From Pseudomonadales bacterium (lineage in GTDB: Bacteria > Pseudomonadota > Gammaproteobacteria > Pseudomonadales > Azotimanducaceae), in the NCBI GenBank assembly GCA_028281885.1, contig JANQJA010000008.1, forward strand, positions 372,001 through 436,000: 64,000 nucleotides of DNA, written 5' to 3'. Positions 34,533 through 43,145 of the stretch are shown here, piece after piece. The notes under the pieces are model-generated. The model ran no database searches. It worked only from the letters and a program-made list of their open reading frames with translations, and was not told where the DNA came from. Numbering within the stretch: the stretch's first letter is position 1; each line of letters begins with the position of its first letter. The position numbers were made by a program, and so were the translations under genes.

Positions 34533-35194
34533 GAGCGCTCCAGGGAGGTCAGTCCCTTTTCGTGAATATCGAACAATCGGTCAGCGTGCGACTCGACGAT
34601 ATCGCTGGAGGTAGTCATCACAATCGCCACGCTGTGTTCCTGCTGATGCTCGTGCAGACTATTCATTGTAGCGACAAGCATTTCTTCTGACATCCCGCCT
34701 TCCAGTTCGTCGATCAGCAGCAGCCCCGGTTCCATGACCAGGGCCCTCGCGAGGTTGACCAGTCGGGTTTGCACATCGTTCAGTTCATGGGGGCGGCGCC
34801 GGAGCAGGGCTTCATCCACGCCCACCCGCGCGCAGGCGGACAGCACTCTGTCGGCCAGTTCCTGCCCGCCGACGCCGTGATGGAACTGTAACGGCAGGCT
34901 GATGTTCTCATACACGCTGTAGAGGCTGATCAGTCCCTTCTCTTCGTAGACGAAGCCAATATCGGCGTAGATTGATTCGTCGGGGTCGTCGAGCAGTTCC
35001 CGATCCTTGTAGATGACCGAGCCGCCGCAGCCCTTCAACAGTCCGCCCAATGCCTTGAGCAGCGTTGTTCCGCCATCGAGGACTTCGGTTCTGATGGCAA
35101 CGATCTCGCCCGCGTCGACGGTCAGATCGACGCTCTCGAACAGCAGCTCGCTTTCAAATTCGATGTGCAGATTGGATACGGTAATCAGGGACAT
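34529..35194 (-). CDS. Degenerate MlaF-like ABC ATPase (predicted inactive)
   Basis: A 221-residue protein with the MlaF fold and position, but the catalytic motifs are eroded. Walker A reads TEVLDGGTTLL at residues 36-46, with Gly where the essential Lys should be. The Q-loop Gln is replaced by Glu (FVYEEKGL, 81-88). The LSGGQ signature is ELNDVQTR (137-144). The H-loop His is missing (MTTSSDI near 193-199). Only Walker B (LLLIDE, 158-163) looks intact. The surrounding strands are well kept and the gene overlaps mlaD-like by 4 bases, so it is not a decaying pseudogene. It may be structural, or the transporter may use another ATPase. Confidence 0.82.
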   Translation of the reverse strand: MSLITVSNLHIEFESELLFESVDLTVDAGEIVAIRTEVLDGGTTLLKALGGLLKGCGGSVIYKDRELLDDPDESIYADIGFVYEEKGLISLYSVYENISLPLQFHHGVGGQELADRVLSACARVGVDEALLRRRPHELNDVQTRLVNLARALVMEPGLLLIDELEGGMSEEMLVATMNSLHEHQQEHSVAIVMTTSSDIVESHADRLFDIHEKGLTSLERS

Positions 35195-35197
35195 CAG

Positions 35198-36010
35198 TTA
35201 CTGCGTATAGGCCAGTAGCGACAGGACAACGTTGATCAGGAAGAACGCCATCAATTGCGAGGTGGTGGAGTTCGAGATTGCTTCGGAGACTTCATCGAAG
35301 CTGACATCGGCTCTCGCCCCGAAGTGAATCGAGATGACGCCGATAACCATGCCGCCGAGAATGGCCTTCACTGCATTGATGGAGACTTCGTTCATGGTGA
35401 TCTGGCCGAGAATACTGACGATAAAAGTATGGAAGCTGATGGTGGGGTCGGAGAACCAGATAAAGGCATAGGCGGACAGCATGCAGACGAAGTCGAAGTA
35501 GACGAACATGAGAAACAGTGAAATGGGAAAGGCGAAGAATACCGGCAACAGAAACAGGAATACCGGGTTGATGCCCATGCCCTTCAGCACCTGAAACTCG
35601 CGGGAAATTCTGAGATAACCAATCTCGGAGGTGACCGCAGTCGCCGATCGCGCGATCAGAATGATGCCGGAAATCAGTGGCCCCAGCTCCCGAAATATCA
35701 CCACGACAAACAGGTAGCCATACTGGTCCGCCAGCACACTGGCAGGTATGTAGTCGAACAGTCGGGACATCAATAAGGCGCCGATGATCGCGGCAATGAC
35801 GCCGTTGACAAACAGGGCGCGAACGCCGGTGTTGTAAAGCTGGCGCATAAACAGTGAGACGAAGATGCGGCGGCGGCTGGGGTGGGTGAGTTCTTGGCAG
35901 GCGGACAGGGCGACGGAAATCAGCCCGACAATATCCAGCACGTAGACCACGGACTGCCTGGGCCAGCGGCCCACGGTTTCCAGGGTGCGCGGGATTAGTT
36001 GCTGATCCAT
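35198..36010 (-). CDS. MlaE-type MCE permease
   Basis: A 270-residue inner-membrane permease of the MlaE family with five or six TM helices. Characteristic wording is FRELGPLISGIILIARSATAVTSEIGYLRISREFQVLKGMGINPVFLFLLPVFFA near the middle, which is the conserved MlaE core. An ATP-binding partner should dock on it, and the adjacent gene encodes one that looks inactive. Its start overlaps the TPR lipoprotein gene by 16 bases. Confidence 0.9.
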   Translation of the reverse strand: MDQQLIPRTLETVGRWPRQSVVYVLDIVGLISVALSACQELTHPSRRRIFVSLFMRQLYNTGVRALFVNGVIAAIIGALLMSRLFDYIPASVLADQYGYLFVVVIFRELGPLISGIILIARSATAVTSEIGYLRISREFQVLKGMGINPVFLFLLPVFFAFPISLFLMFVYFDFVCMLSAYAFIWFSDPTISFHTFIVSILGQITMNEVSINAVKAILGGMVIGVISIHFGARADVSFDEVSEAISNSTTSQLMAFFLINVVLSLLAYTQ

Positions 36011-36744
36011 TGCTGCACTGACCTTGCCCGTTCCGCATCGCCGATGGCCAGCAGTGTGCGTGCGGCGCGATCGGCATAGTTCAGCGCGGCAGTCTCATTA
36101 CCTGCTGTTCGAGCCAGGCGGGCCAGTGCGACCAGCGCGTCTGCGAGACCGCGAGGGTCCCCGGCCAGGCCGTAGAAGTAGTGCGCCCGTTCCAGATGGG
36201 CGCCCGATTCTGCAGCGACGCCATAGCGGTAAAGCACAAAGGCGCGATCGGCGGGGCGATCGATACTGTTTGCATCCAGATAACCCAGTGCTTCGGTCGG
36301 GTTGCCAAGATAGGACAGGGCCACGGCACGATCAACCGGCGCCCTGGCGGCGGAAAGCGCACGCTCGTAGGCTTGAGACTCATCGAACGCGCGGCCGAGA
36401 ATCAACTGTGTTTCGTAGGTCACGTTGAAATTGCCAACATCCAGTGGCGTCAGTTGTTCCAGGCGGCGAGCTGCCCGTTGCGCCGTTTCAATATCGTTAG
36501 AGGCCAGGGCATGCAGGGCGATAAGCCGATTAATGCGCCACTGGCCCGGCAGATTGTCCTCGGCTTCGAAGTTGGTCAGTGCGGTCTTCAGCGCATCGTC
36601 CAGCAGGTAGTCAGCCCCCAGTTCAAATGCGTTCAAGACATTCTGTTCCAGTGGATCAACCGACGTCGGTGGCGGTGCCGACGAGGTGCATCCGACCACA
36701 GCCAGCGAGAAAAGCAGGCTAGGCAGACTGCGCCATTTTTTCAT
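35995..36744 (-). CDS. TPR-like lipoprotein
   Basis: About 249 residues. Signal peptide with lipobox VVGC (Cys near residue 19). The rest is helical with repeated Ala/Leu-rich pairs typical of tetratricopeptide-like repeats (RAVALSYLGNPTEALGYLD; AHLERAHYFYGLAGDPRGLADALVALARLA). Such outer-membrane lipoproteins often scaffold multi-protein envelope machines. The ATG at 36744 follows GGAGCGAGAAC; a 27-codon extension has no signal. It lies between the larger TPR gene (overlap 26 bases) and mlaE-like, inside the operon. Confidence 0.72.
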   Translation of the reverse strand: MKKWRSLPSLLFSLAVVGCTSSAPPPTSVDPLEQNVLNAFELGADYLLDDALKTALTNFEAEDNLPGQWRINRLIALHALASNDIETAQRAARRLEQLTPLDVGNFNVTYETQLILGRAFDESQAYERALSAARAPVDRAVALSYLGNPTEALGYLDANSIDRPADRAFVLYRYGVAAESGAHLERAHYFYGLAGDPRGLADALVALARLARTAGNETAALNYADRAARTLLAIGDAERARSVQQWISN

Positions 36745-37675
36745 GTTCTCGCTCCAGAATGCGTAGCAGTGCGGGCAGGCGGTCAGGTGTGTTGACGTAC
36801 TTGTCCAGAATGGACCTCGCCTCATCGATATCTTTTTCTCGCAGCAGAAATCGAAAATTGGCGCGCAGAGGTGCGAAGTCTTCTTTGTCCAGTAGTCCCT
36901 CTATCAGGTCAGTAAATTCGTCGTACTGACCGAGTTCAAAGGCTCGTCTCGCGCGATTTAGTTTGATTCTCAGAATAATCGGTGCCACCAGGGAGTTGGT
37001 GACGAAAGCCGCGAACAGCGCAAGAAAAGTCACGATGAAATCGCCCACCTTGTCCTTGGCGATACTGATCCATTCTGCCAGTTCAGTGCTGGTCTGGGCC
37101 TGCTCGGTGGTGCGAATCTCCTCGACATAGGACCGCGCCTGACGATTGAAAGGATCGATCTGCAGTGCCCGGCGGAAGGTGACTTCGGCCTCGTCCAGAT
37201 CGCCGTTGCGATACTGGGCTTCGCCCATGGCGGTATAGAGAACCGCACTGTCGGGGAATTTTTCGATCGCGAGATTGCCGATTGCCAGGGCGGTCTGGTA
37301 GTTACCGGCATCCACATTCTTCTGGATCGCAATGGTGGCGAGGTTGACGCTGCTGGTCAGCCGTTCGAACTGTTTGTTGATGGCGGCCAGTCGCTCGCGG
37401 GCGACCGGGTTGTCGCCCAACTCCAGCAGTTCGCGATAGACCAGCATCGCCGGTGCCAGTTTGTCCAGGTCGTAGAGCAGATTGGCGTAGGCGGCGAGAA
37501 TCTGAATATCTCTGGGATGCGCCAGTCTGCCGCGAGCCAGGAGGCCAAGTGCCGCATTCTGTTGGTCATTGCGGACCAGCTGCGCGGCTTGTTCCACCAG
37601 CGATTCAGGGTTCTCGGTTGCTGCGCCGCACATCAGAGGCAGGAGAAGCAGCAGATAGATGCACAGTTTTTGCAC
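36719..37675 (-). CDS. Exported TPR protein with membrane anchor
   Basis: A 318-residue protein with signal peptide (LMCGA), several TPR units (residues 25-195, e.g. AVLYTAMGEAQYRNGDLDEAEVTFRRALQIDPFN), one hydrophobic helix near 213-235 and a short helical cytoplasmic or periplasmic tail. It begins the minus-strand run TPR, TPR lipoprotein, MlaE, MlaF-like, MlaD, DUF799-like. It may assemble partners of the MCE transporter. It is divergent from the caspase gene, with 163 bp between that hold the promoters of both units. Confidence 0.74.
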   Translation of the reverse strand: MQKLCIYLLLLLPLMCGAATENPESLVEQAAQLVRNDQQNAALGLLARGRLAHPRDIQILAAYANLLYDLDKLAPAMLVYRELLELGDNPVARERLAAINKQFERLTSSVNLATIAIQKNVDAGNYQTALAIGNLAIEKFPDSAVLYTAMGEAQYRNGDLDEAEVTFRRALQIDPFNRQARSYVEEIRTTEQAQTSTELAEWISIAKDKVGDFIVTFLALFAAFVTNSLVAPIILRIKLNRARRAFELGQYDEFTDLIEGLLDKEDFAPLRANFRFLLREKDIDEARSILDKYVNTPDRLPALLRILEREHEKMAQSA

Positions 37676-37800
37676 AACACAATCCTCCAGGGCGAGGTCA
37701 AGACTATCGAACTCTGGCGATTGGCTCTACCAGCCGGTGGCTGCGTCCGAATCAGGGGTGGGCGGTCGGGCTGCCAAGAGGGGCGAAATTCTATAAGATT

Positions 37801-37825
37801 CTGGAGTTGCCAACAGGCACTCCAG
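37801..37825 (+). promoter_or_regulatory. Interrupted palindrome before the caspase gene
   Basis: CTGGAGT-T-GCC-AACA-GGC-ACTCCAG is an inverted repeat with one bulged T, located 13 bases before the ATG at 37839. A TATAAG (37792-37797) lies just upstream as a possible -10. The palindrome would sit near the transcript start, so it could be an operator or an mRNA hairpin hiding the ribosome-binding site. Confidence 0.45.
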
Positions 37826-37838
37826 CAGTATTTACATC

Positions 37839-40622
37839 ATGGCCCAAAGACAATACTGCCTGCTCCTGACCTGCTTGCTGTTACTGCTTTCGATGGCGGC
37901 GACGGCGACAAGTCGTGGTATTTCTATCGATCTTCGCGAGTCTGCGTCAATTGATGCGCCCGTGAGCGAAACCGTTGAGCTCTATACCCAGAGTTTTGCG
38001 CTGGTGATTGGTATTGACGACTACAATAATGGTTGGCCTCGGCTCAGCAATGCGGTCAAGGATGCCGAGGTTGTTGCCTCGGAACTCAAGCAGCAGGGGT
38101 TCGAGGTCGAGCTCTACAAGAATCTGGATTCTGAGCAGCTTGCCACCACCTTCAAGCGGTTTTTTACCATTCGCGGCCAGGATCCATCGGCAAGATTGTT
38201 CGTCTGGTTTGCCGGCCATGGTATGACGCTGGATGGAGAGGGCTACCTGGTGCCCGCCGATGCGCCGGTGCCGTCGGATTCCATGACCATCGGTGAGTTC
38301 AAGTTTTCAGCCTATTTTCTGCGGGATTTTGGCGGTCTGATGCGAGCCGCGAAGTCAAAACATGCCTATGCGGTTTTTGATGCGTGTTTTGCAGGCACGG
38401 TGTTCGCTTCTGCCCGTGCGTTGCCACCGCCCGCAATCACGCGTGCGACCACTAAACCGGTGCGTCAGTTCCTGACCTCCGGCGACGCGAACCAGGAAGT
38501 TTCCGATGACGGCACCTTTCGGGAGCTCTTTGTCCGTGCGATTCGCGGCGAAGAAAGGGCCGACGCAAACGGTGACGGTTACGTGACTGCCAGCGAGCTC
38601 GGCATGTATCTGAACGATCGGGTCACCAACCTGACCGAAGAGGCGCAGACGCCACGTTACGGTAAGTTGCGCGACAAGAATTTCGATCTGGGAGACTTTG
38701 TCTTTGTGTTGCCGGGTGGGGAGCGAACAGGAGGCACGCCCATCGTGTCACGGACGGCGCCGGACCCCGAGATTATTTTCTGGAATTCCATCCAGGGCGG
38801 TAACAGCGCCGCGGAGTTTGATGCTTATCTCTCTCAATACCCTGACGGCAAGTTTGCCGAACTTGCGCGGGCGCGAAAGCAGGAGATTGAGCGAAAGGAG
38901 CTTGAGGCGAAAAGAGTGGAGGAGGCCCGGCGGAACTTCGAGGTCGCCTATGTCGATCAGGACATGATGGCCGGCAGCACGGCGAATGTTCGGGTGGCAC
39001 CGTTCCCCGACGCTCAGCGGGTTGGGCAACTGGCACAGGGCGCCACCGTCTGGGTGATTGGCGAGACGCGGACGCCGGGCGGGCTCTGGTACAAGATTGC
39101 CCGGGACGGCGTTGAGCTGGGCTTTGTCTATTCTCCGCTGCTCAATTCCATTGCCACCGATGCAGAGTACGTGCAGGTTGTGCCGCTGCCCATGGCTGAG
39201 CCAGAGATCACGCAGGAAACGATGGTTGCCGAGGCAGGTCAGTCAGCTGGGCCGGACACTGCGCCAGCCCCGGAAAATCAACTCTCTGGCCTGGTTGAAG
39301 ACCTGCTGCAGGAAATTGAGTTTGAAGAGGTCGCGACCCCCAATGCACCGGACGCGGTCAGTGCCGATCAGCCTCGAACCATGGTGGTGGATGGCGCACT
39401 CAGGATTGTGTCAGGGAATGCTGCGGAACAGGTTCAGGATAGCGTTGACCGGCCGGTGCAGCCTGAAACCGTTTCGGATACCGCTCTCGTCCCCTCAGGA
39501 GAGATGTTAGCTGAACTGGAGGATGTTGAGTCTGCAGAAGCGGTCATTGCTGACTCCGGGATCGACGTCGACGATGTGGAACCGGTCGATACGGAATTAG
39601 CACTCGACGACGAAGTGGTGGATGAAGTGGCAACAGCTCAAACGGACGCTTCTCCTGACCATGAGATGACGAAACACGAGGTGGCAGAGCACGAGATGGC
39701 AGAGGTTGGTGCTGACACGGTGGCGACGACGGAACAGGCACCTGACCCGGTTGTGGTTGTCGGGACGGACCTGGCGGAACCGGTTCTGCAGGCAATGGAG
39801 ACGCTCACGGTAAGTGAAGCGGCGGAGCCAGTCGCAACCGCGCCTGTGGAAGAGGATCAGATCGTCGCCTTGTTAACCGACGAACCCCTGCCCTCGCTTG
39901 CGGAGGTTGGTGCGCCGGCCAACGAGGCCAATGAAGTTGTGGCAGACGAAGTCCCTGAAGTGACCTTGAGCGAGCCGGAGACAAGGACAGAGCCTGATGC
40001 CGCTCAGGTGGTGACACATGAAACTTTAGTCGAGGAAGCCCCCGAGACCATCGTCGAAGATGCTGCTGACAACCAGCAGGAGGCGGGGGTAGGCGGTTTT
40101 GAATATCTGGATCAGTATGTGCGCGCGGCGGAAAGCGGCAATGTGAAAGCGGCAACCTCGCTCGGTTATCTCTACGAAACGGGCGAGAGTGGTTTCCCGA
40201 TCGACCAGTCCAGGTCAGTGCGCTGGTACAAGGTCGCCGCGGAAAAAGGTGAGACGGTCGCCATGGTCAGTCTGGCGTTGTTGTACGAGTCCGGCGAAGG
40301 TCTGGGTGGCCCTGACCTGATTGAAGCAGCGTTTTGGTACCGGCGGGCTGCGGATGCAGGCGATGCGCCAGCCCAGATGGCGCTTGCCTATATGTATGAA
40401 AACGGCACCGGGGTGATGAAGGATGTGGTCGAAGCGGCGCGCTGGTATGAGAAGGCGGCGTTAGGCGGCAGCGGTGTGGCGCAGAATAACCTTGCCCGGT
40501 TGTACCAGTTGGGTATCGGCGTTGAGAAGGATCTGGACCGCGCTTCCTATTGGTATCGAAAGGCTGCGGAACAGGGCAATGCAGCGGCGCGACAGAATCT
40601 GGATGCGCTAGCCACCCAGTGA
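37839..40622 (+). CDS. Exported caspase-like (C14) protease with SH3 and Sel1 repeats
   Basis: A 927-residue protein. Signal peptide to about residue 24. The caspase-p20 domain (50-290) has the His127 (WFAGHG) and Cys183 (DACFAG) dyad and a calcium-binding EF-hand-like loop DANGDGYVTASEL at 242-254. A bacterial SH3-like domain follows near 375-430 (TANVRVAPFPDAQRVGQL ... WYKIARDGVELGFVYSPLL). A long acidic low-complexity linker (about 440-780, Glu/Val/Ala/Asp rich) leads to four Sel1 repeats (785-920). It is probably periplasmic or surface-exposed, and may be triggered by Ca2+ or partner binding. Its last 15 bases overlap the convergent Sel1 gene. Confidence 0.85.
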   Translation: MAQRQYCLLLTCLLLLLSMAATATSRGISIDLRESASIDAPVSETVELYTQSFALVIGIDDYNNGWPRLSNAVKDAEVVASELKQQGFEVELYKNLDSEQLATTFKRFFTIRGQDPSARLFVWFAGHGMTLDGEGYLVPADAPVPSDSMTIGEFKFSAYFLRDFGGLMRAAKSKHAYAVFDACFAGTVFASARALPPPAITRATTKPVRQFLTSGDANQEVSDDGTFRELFVRAIRGEERADANGDGYVTASELGMYLNDRVTNLTEEAQTPRYGKLRDKNFDLGDFVFVLPGGERTGGTPIVSRTAPDPEIIFWNSIQGGNSAAEFDAYLSQYPDGKFAELARARKQEIERKELEAKRVEEARRNFEVAYVDQDMMAGSTANVRVAPFPDAQRVGQLAQGATVWVIGETRTPGGLWYKIARDGVELGFVYSPLLNSIATDAEYVQVVPLPMAEPEITQETMVAEAGQSAGPDTAPAPENQLSGLVEDLLQEIEFEEVATPNAPDAVSADQPRTMVVDGALRIVSGNAAEQVQDSVDRPVQPETVSDTALVPSGEMLAELEDVESAEAVIADSGIDVDDVEPVDTELALDDEVVDEVATAQTDASPDHEMTKHEVAEHEMAEVGADTVATTEQAPDPVVVVGTDLAEPVLQAMETLTVSEAAEPVATAPVEEDQIVALLTDEPLPSLAEVGAPANEANEVVADEVPEVTLSEPETRTEPDAAQVVTHETLVEEAPETIVEDAADNQQEAGVGGFEYLDQYVRAAESGNVKAATSLGYLYETGESGFPIDQSRSVRWYKVAAEKGETVAMVSLALLYESGEGLGGPDLIEAAFWYRRAADAGDAPAQMALAYMYENGTGVMKDVVEAARWYEKAALGGSGVAQNNLARLYQLGIGVEKDLDRASYWYRKAAEQGNAAARQNLDALATQ

Positions 40623-41930
40623 CACCAGGCGACTGGCTGCGGCCGGATGACCGCGGTCGCTGGCTCGTCGGTACCACACCCGTGCCATGTTGCGATCTCG
40701 TTTGACGCCCCGTCCCCGTTCGTACATCTGGCCGATCTCATATTCAGCCGGCGCGTATTCATTCTGGGCGGCGACGTTGAACCATTCCAGCGCGGTGGTG
40801 TAGTCGCGCGCGACGCCGCGACCGGCGACGTAAGCCTGCCCGAGGGAAGTCTGGGCCGGTGCAAAGCCGAGCTCGGCAGCTTTCGAGAACCACTCGAACG
40901 CCTGATCGTAACTTCGTCCTTCCGGGGAGGTCCCTGCCAGGTACATCTGGCCAATCGCCTGCTGGGCAGGTGCATAGGACTTTTCGGCAGCTTGCCGGAA
41001 CCAGGTCATGGCCGCACCGCTATCGCCGCGACCCCTCGGGTCCAGGTGACCTCGCTGGTGCATGAGTCCCATCAGCATTTCCGCCTCGGGGTATTCCTTG
41101 TCGATGGCGGCGTCAATGCCGTTTTTGGCATCTTCGATTCGGCCGCCGGCGACAAGCGCCCGCGCATATTGCACCTGGAAGCGGATCACTTCCGGATAGT
41201 TCCTGAGTGCTTCGTTGCAAGCGGGAATGGCTGCGGTCGCGGCAATATCGTCCAGTGGAATCCCGGACTGGCTGGGCTCGCGGGAATACCCGGCCAGGGT
41301 GTCGCAGGTGTGATTGTCCGGCACCTCGGATTTCAGCAGATTCAGCGTCTCGTCTGTGACATCGCCGCTGACCGGCAGGTCGCGACGAATCTGATAGATA
41401 GCGAGGGCTTCGCGGGTTGGCTTGGTCAGAATGCCCGATTCCACGGATTGCCGGAACCCGAGTGCGTACAGGTTGCGCTGGGCTTCTCTTATCCGCAGCA
41501 TCCTGGCCTTCTCGGCGCGGCGTTCCAGCTCTTCCCGTCGTCGTCGTTCTTCTTCCTCCCTGACCTTGGCCTGAATCTGGGCCTGTTCCTTGACGGCGAG
41601 CAACAGCTCGGCCGCTTCTTCATAGTAGGTGCCTTCGCGTCCGGTGTTTTGCAGGTAGTAGACCAGTCGATCCTGCGCTTCGAGGGCGCGGCCGAGGCGA
41701 AACAGGGCCCGGCCTTCAAGAAAGTAAAGATTGTCGGGGATGGCGAGGCCAAGGGCCCTGAATTGCGGTATGAGGTCGACGATACCCTGGTTGTTATCGT
41801 TCTTGAGCTGCTCGGCCAGCTGCTCCCGCAGTAGATCGATACGGACCTCGAGCGGCAGTTCCGCATCGATCGCCGCGTATGACGATGACCAAAGGCTGGC
41901 CAGAAACAGACTGAAAAGGATCTTGTTCAT
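40608..41930 (-). CDS. Exported Sel1-repeat protein with peptidoglycan-binding-like domain
   Basis: A 440-residue protein with a signal peptide (SLWSSSYA), a coiled Glu/Arg-rich segment (residues 115-150, EEERRRREELERRAEKAR), a putative PG-binding-1 domain (AQRNLYALGFRQSVESGILTKPTREALAIYQIRRDLP) and Sel1 repeats in the C-terminal half (GAAMTWFRQAAEKSYAPAQQAIGQMY; YDQAFEWFSKAAELGFAPAQTSLGQAY; YTTALEWFNVAAQNEYAPAEYEIGQMY). Its Sel1 block resembles that of the caspase, suggesting a shared partner. The ATG at 41930 is preferred over one 42 bases upstream. Confidence 0.76.
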   Translation of the reverse strand: MNKILFSLFLASLWSSSYAAIDAELPLEVRIDLLREQLAEQLKNDNNQGIVDLIPQFRALGLAIPDNLYFLEGRALFRLGRALEAQDRLVYYLQNTGREGTYYEEAAELLLAVKEQAQIQAKVREEEERRRREELERRAEKARMLRIREAQRNLYALGFRQSVESGILTKPTREALAIYQIRRDLPVSGDVTDETLNLLKSEVPDNHTCDTLAGYSREPSQSGIPLDDIAATAAIPACNEALRNYPEVIRFQVQYARALVAGGRIEDAKNGIDAAIDKEYPEAEMLMGLMHQRGHLDPRGRGDSGAAMTWFRQAAEKSYAPAQQAIGQMYLAGTSPEGRSYDQAFEWFSKAAELGFAPAQTSLGQAYVAGRGVARDYTTALEWFNVAAQNEYAPAEYEIGQMYERGRGVKRDRNMARVWYRRASDRGHPAAASRLVSLGG

Positions 41931-41947
41931 AGGTTTCTCGATATCGT

Positions 41948-43051
41948 TCAGCCTGAGTGCCCGGATTCGCAATAGTCCTTCAGCGTCAGGATGCTGCCGG
42001 CAAGCTGTTGCAGGTCAGCGACGCCTTCGGCCGAACTGGTGAAGTGCCAGCGATCAGTCTTGTAGGGGCCTTCCGATGTGGTTCTTATCTTGTCATTCAG
42101 TTCGAGCACTACGGTCGCCCATCCCTCGTCGGAGATACGAACCGGTGTCACACGTCGGAGGTCCCTGGATAAATCGATATTGGCGCGGCGTGTCGAGCGG
42201 ATATTCCTCTCACCGTCGCCACAGATGAAATGATGTGAGGTTTCGCTGCGGAAATTCAGCTGACACGCGCCTCGCGCCTGAACCCAGTTTGCCGTGGTGC
42301 GATCTGTCTCGCAGGTGTGATCGGCCGCCCTGAATTCCGCCAGCGATGAGGCAATGAGTGTCACCACGTTGTTGAGTGCCATCTGTGCATGTTCTTCCTG
42401 ACGAGCCTGCTCCAGCGCGGCCAGCTGTTCGGACGAGAGTACCGGCACTTCCTGTTCCGGTTCCTGTTCTGTCGCGCCGGCGGCTGCAGCCACGGCTTCT
42501 TCAAGCAGCGAGTCGAGGGAAAAGTCGTCGTTGTCCAGTTTTTGTTCGGTGGTGTTGTTGTCGATGCTGGAAGTGATCGATGAAATGGCCCTGGTGCTGG
42601 TCACCACTGAAAAATTCTCTATCTGAAACGACTGCTCAAAGAACTCTCGCGCACTGTTGCCATCGTCACACCGGGCGCCTTCTGCTGGCGTCTCACAGAA
42701 GAGCGAAGACCAGGTGGGTGACTCGGTAGCGGTGGGACTGAACTGATCGCCCGGGGGGTCGATAAAGGGCGCGAGCTTGATATACCTGATTTGGTCGTTG
42801 CTGCCGCGCGCGGTTAACCAGACGGCGGTCAGTCCGGACAGACAATCGGAACTGGTATTGGGCCCGGATTGCCATTTCAGTCGTGAAGAAAGCAGTGGTT
42901 CACCAAAGGCTTCTTCCACAGTGACGTCCAGCGTCATTGAGTCGATGTTACAAAGGGATGCACGAAAGTTTTCCCGGGTCAGCAGGGTACTTTCAGCCGC
43001 CGCGAAAGGTAGGACGAGCAACAGCGTACAGGCGGTCAGTAGTCGCTTCAT
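41948..43051 (-). CDS. Exported protein of unknown function
   Basis: I do not recognise the family. A 367-residue exported protein with a signal peptide (LLVLPFAAA). The first 130 residues contain Cys-rich, beta-strand-like stretches (FRASLCNIDSMTLDVTVEEAFGEPLL; SSDCLSGL). An Ala/Glu-rich helix lies near 195-235. The C-terminal domain (CETDRTTANWVQARGACQLNF, then RRVTPVRISDEGWATVVLELNDKI) has Cys pairs likely to form disulfides. It ends 17 bases before the Sel1 gene on the same strand and so belongs to the caspase/Sel1 group. Confidence 0.55.
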   Translation of the reverse strand: MKRLLTACTLLLVLPFAAAESTLLTRENFRASLCNIDSMTLDVTVEEAFGEPLLSSRLKWQSGPNTSSDCLSGLTAVWLTARGSNDQIRYIKLAPFIDPPGDQFSPTATESPTWSSLFCETPAEGARCDDGNSAREFFEQSFQIENFSVVTSTRAISSITSSIDNNTTEQKLDNDDFSLDSLLEEAVAAAAGATEQEPEQEVPVLSSEQLAALEQARQEEHAQMALNNVVTLIASSLAEFRAADHTCETDRTTANWVQARGACQLNFRSETSHHFICGDGERNIRSTRRANIDLSRDLRRVTPVRISDEGWATVVLELNDKIRTTSEGPYKTDRWHFTSSAEGVADLQQLAGSILTLKDYCESGHSG

Positions 43052-43145
43052 CGGGTAAGTGTAGCCATGTGGTTGTGGGTAATCTACCGTTCGGGATGAG
43101 CGGGCAGTGGGTGCTAACATGGGCCCTTCAGGGGAGGGAGCAAGG

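Noticed and set aside
40647-41834. A 395-codon open frame antisense to the Sel1 gene
   Set aside because: It has no ribosome-binding site, signal or recognisable domain, and lies entirely opposite a gene with clear Sel1 repeats. It is a by-product of GC-rich codon use.
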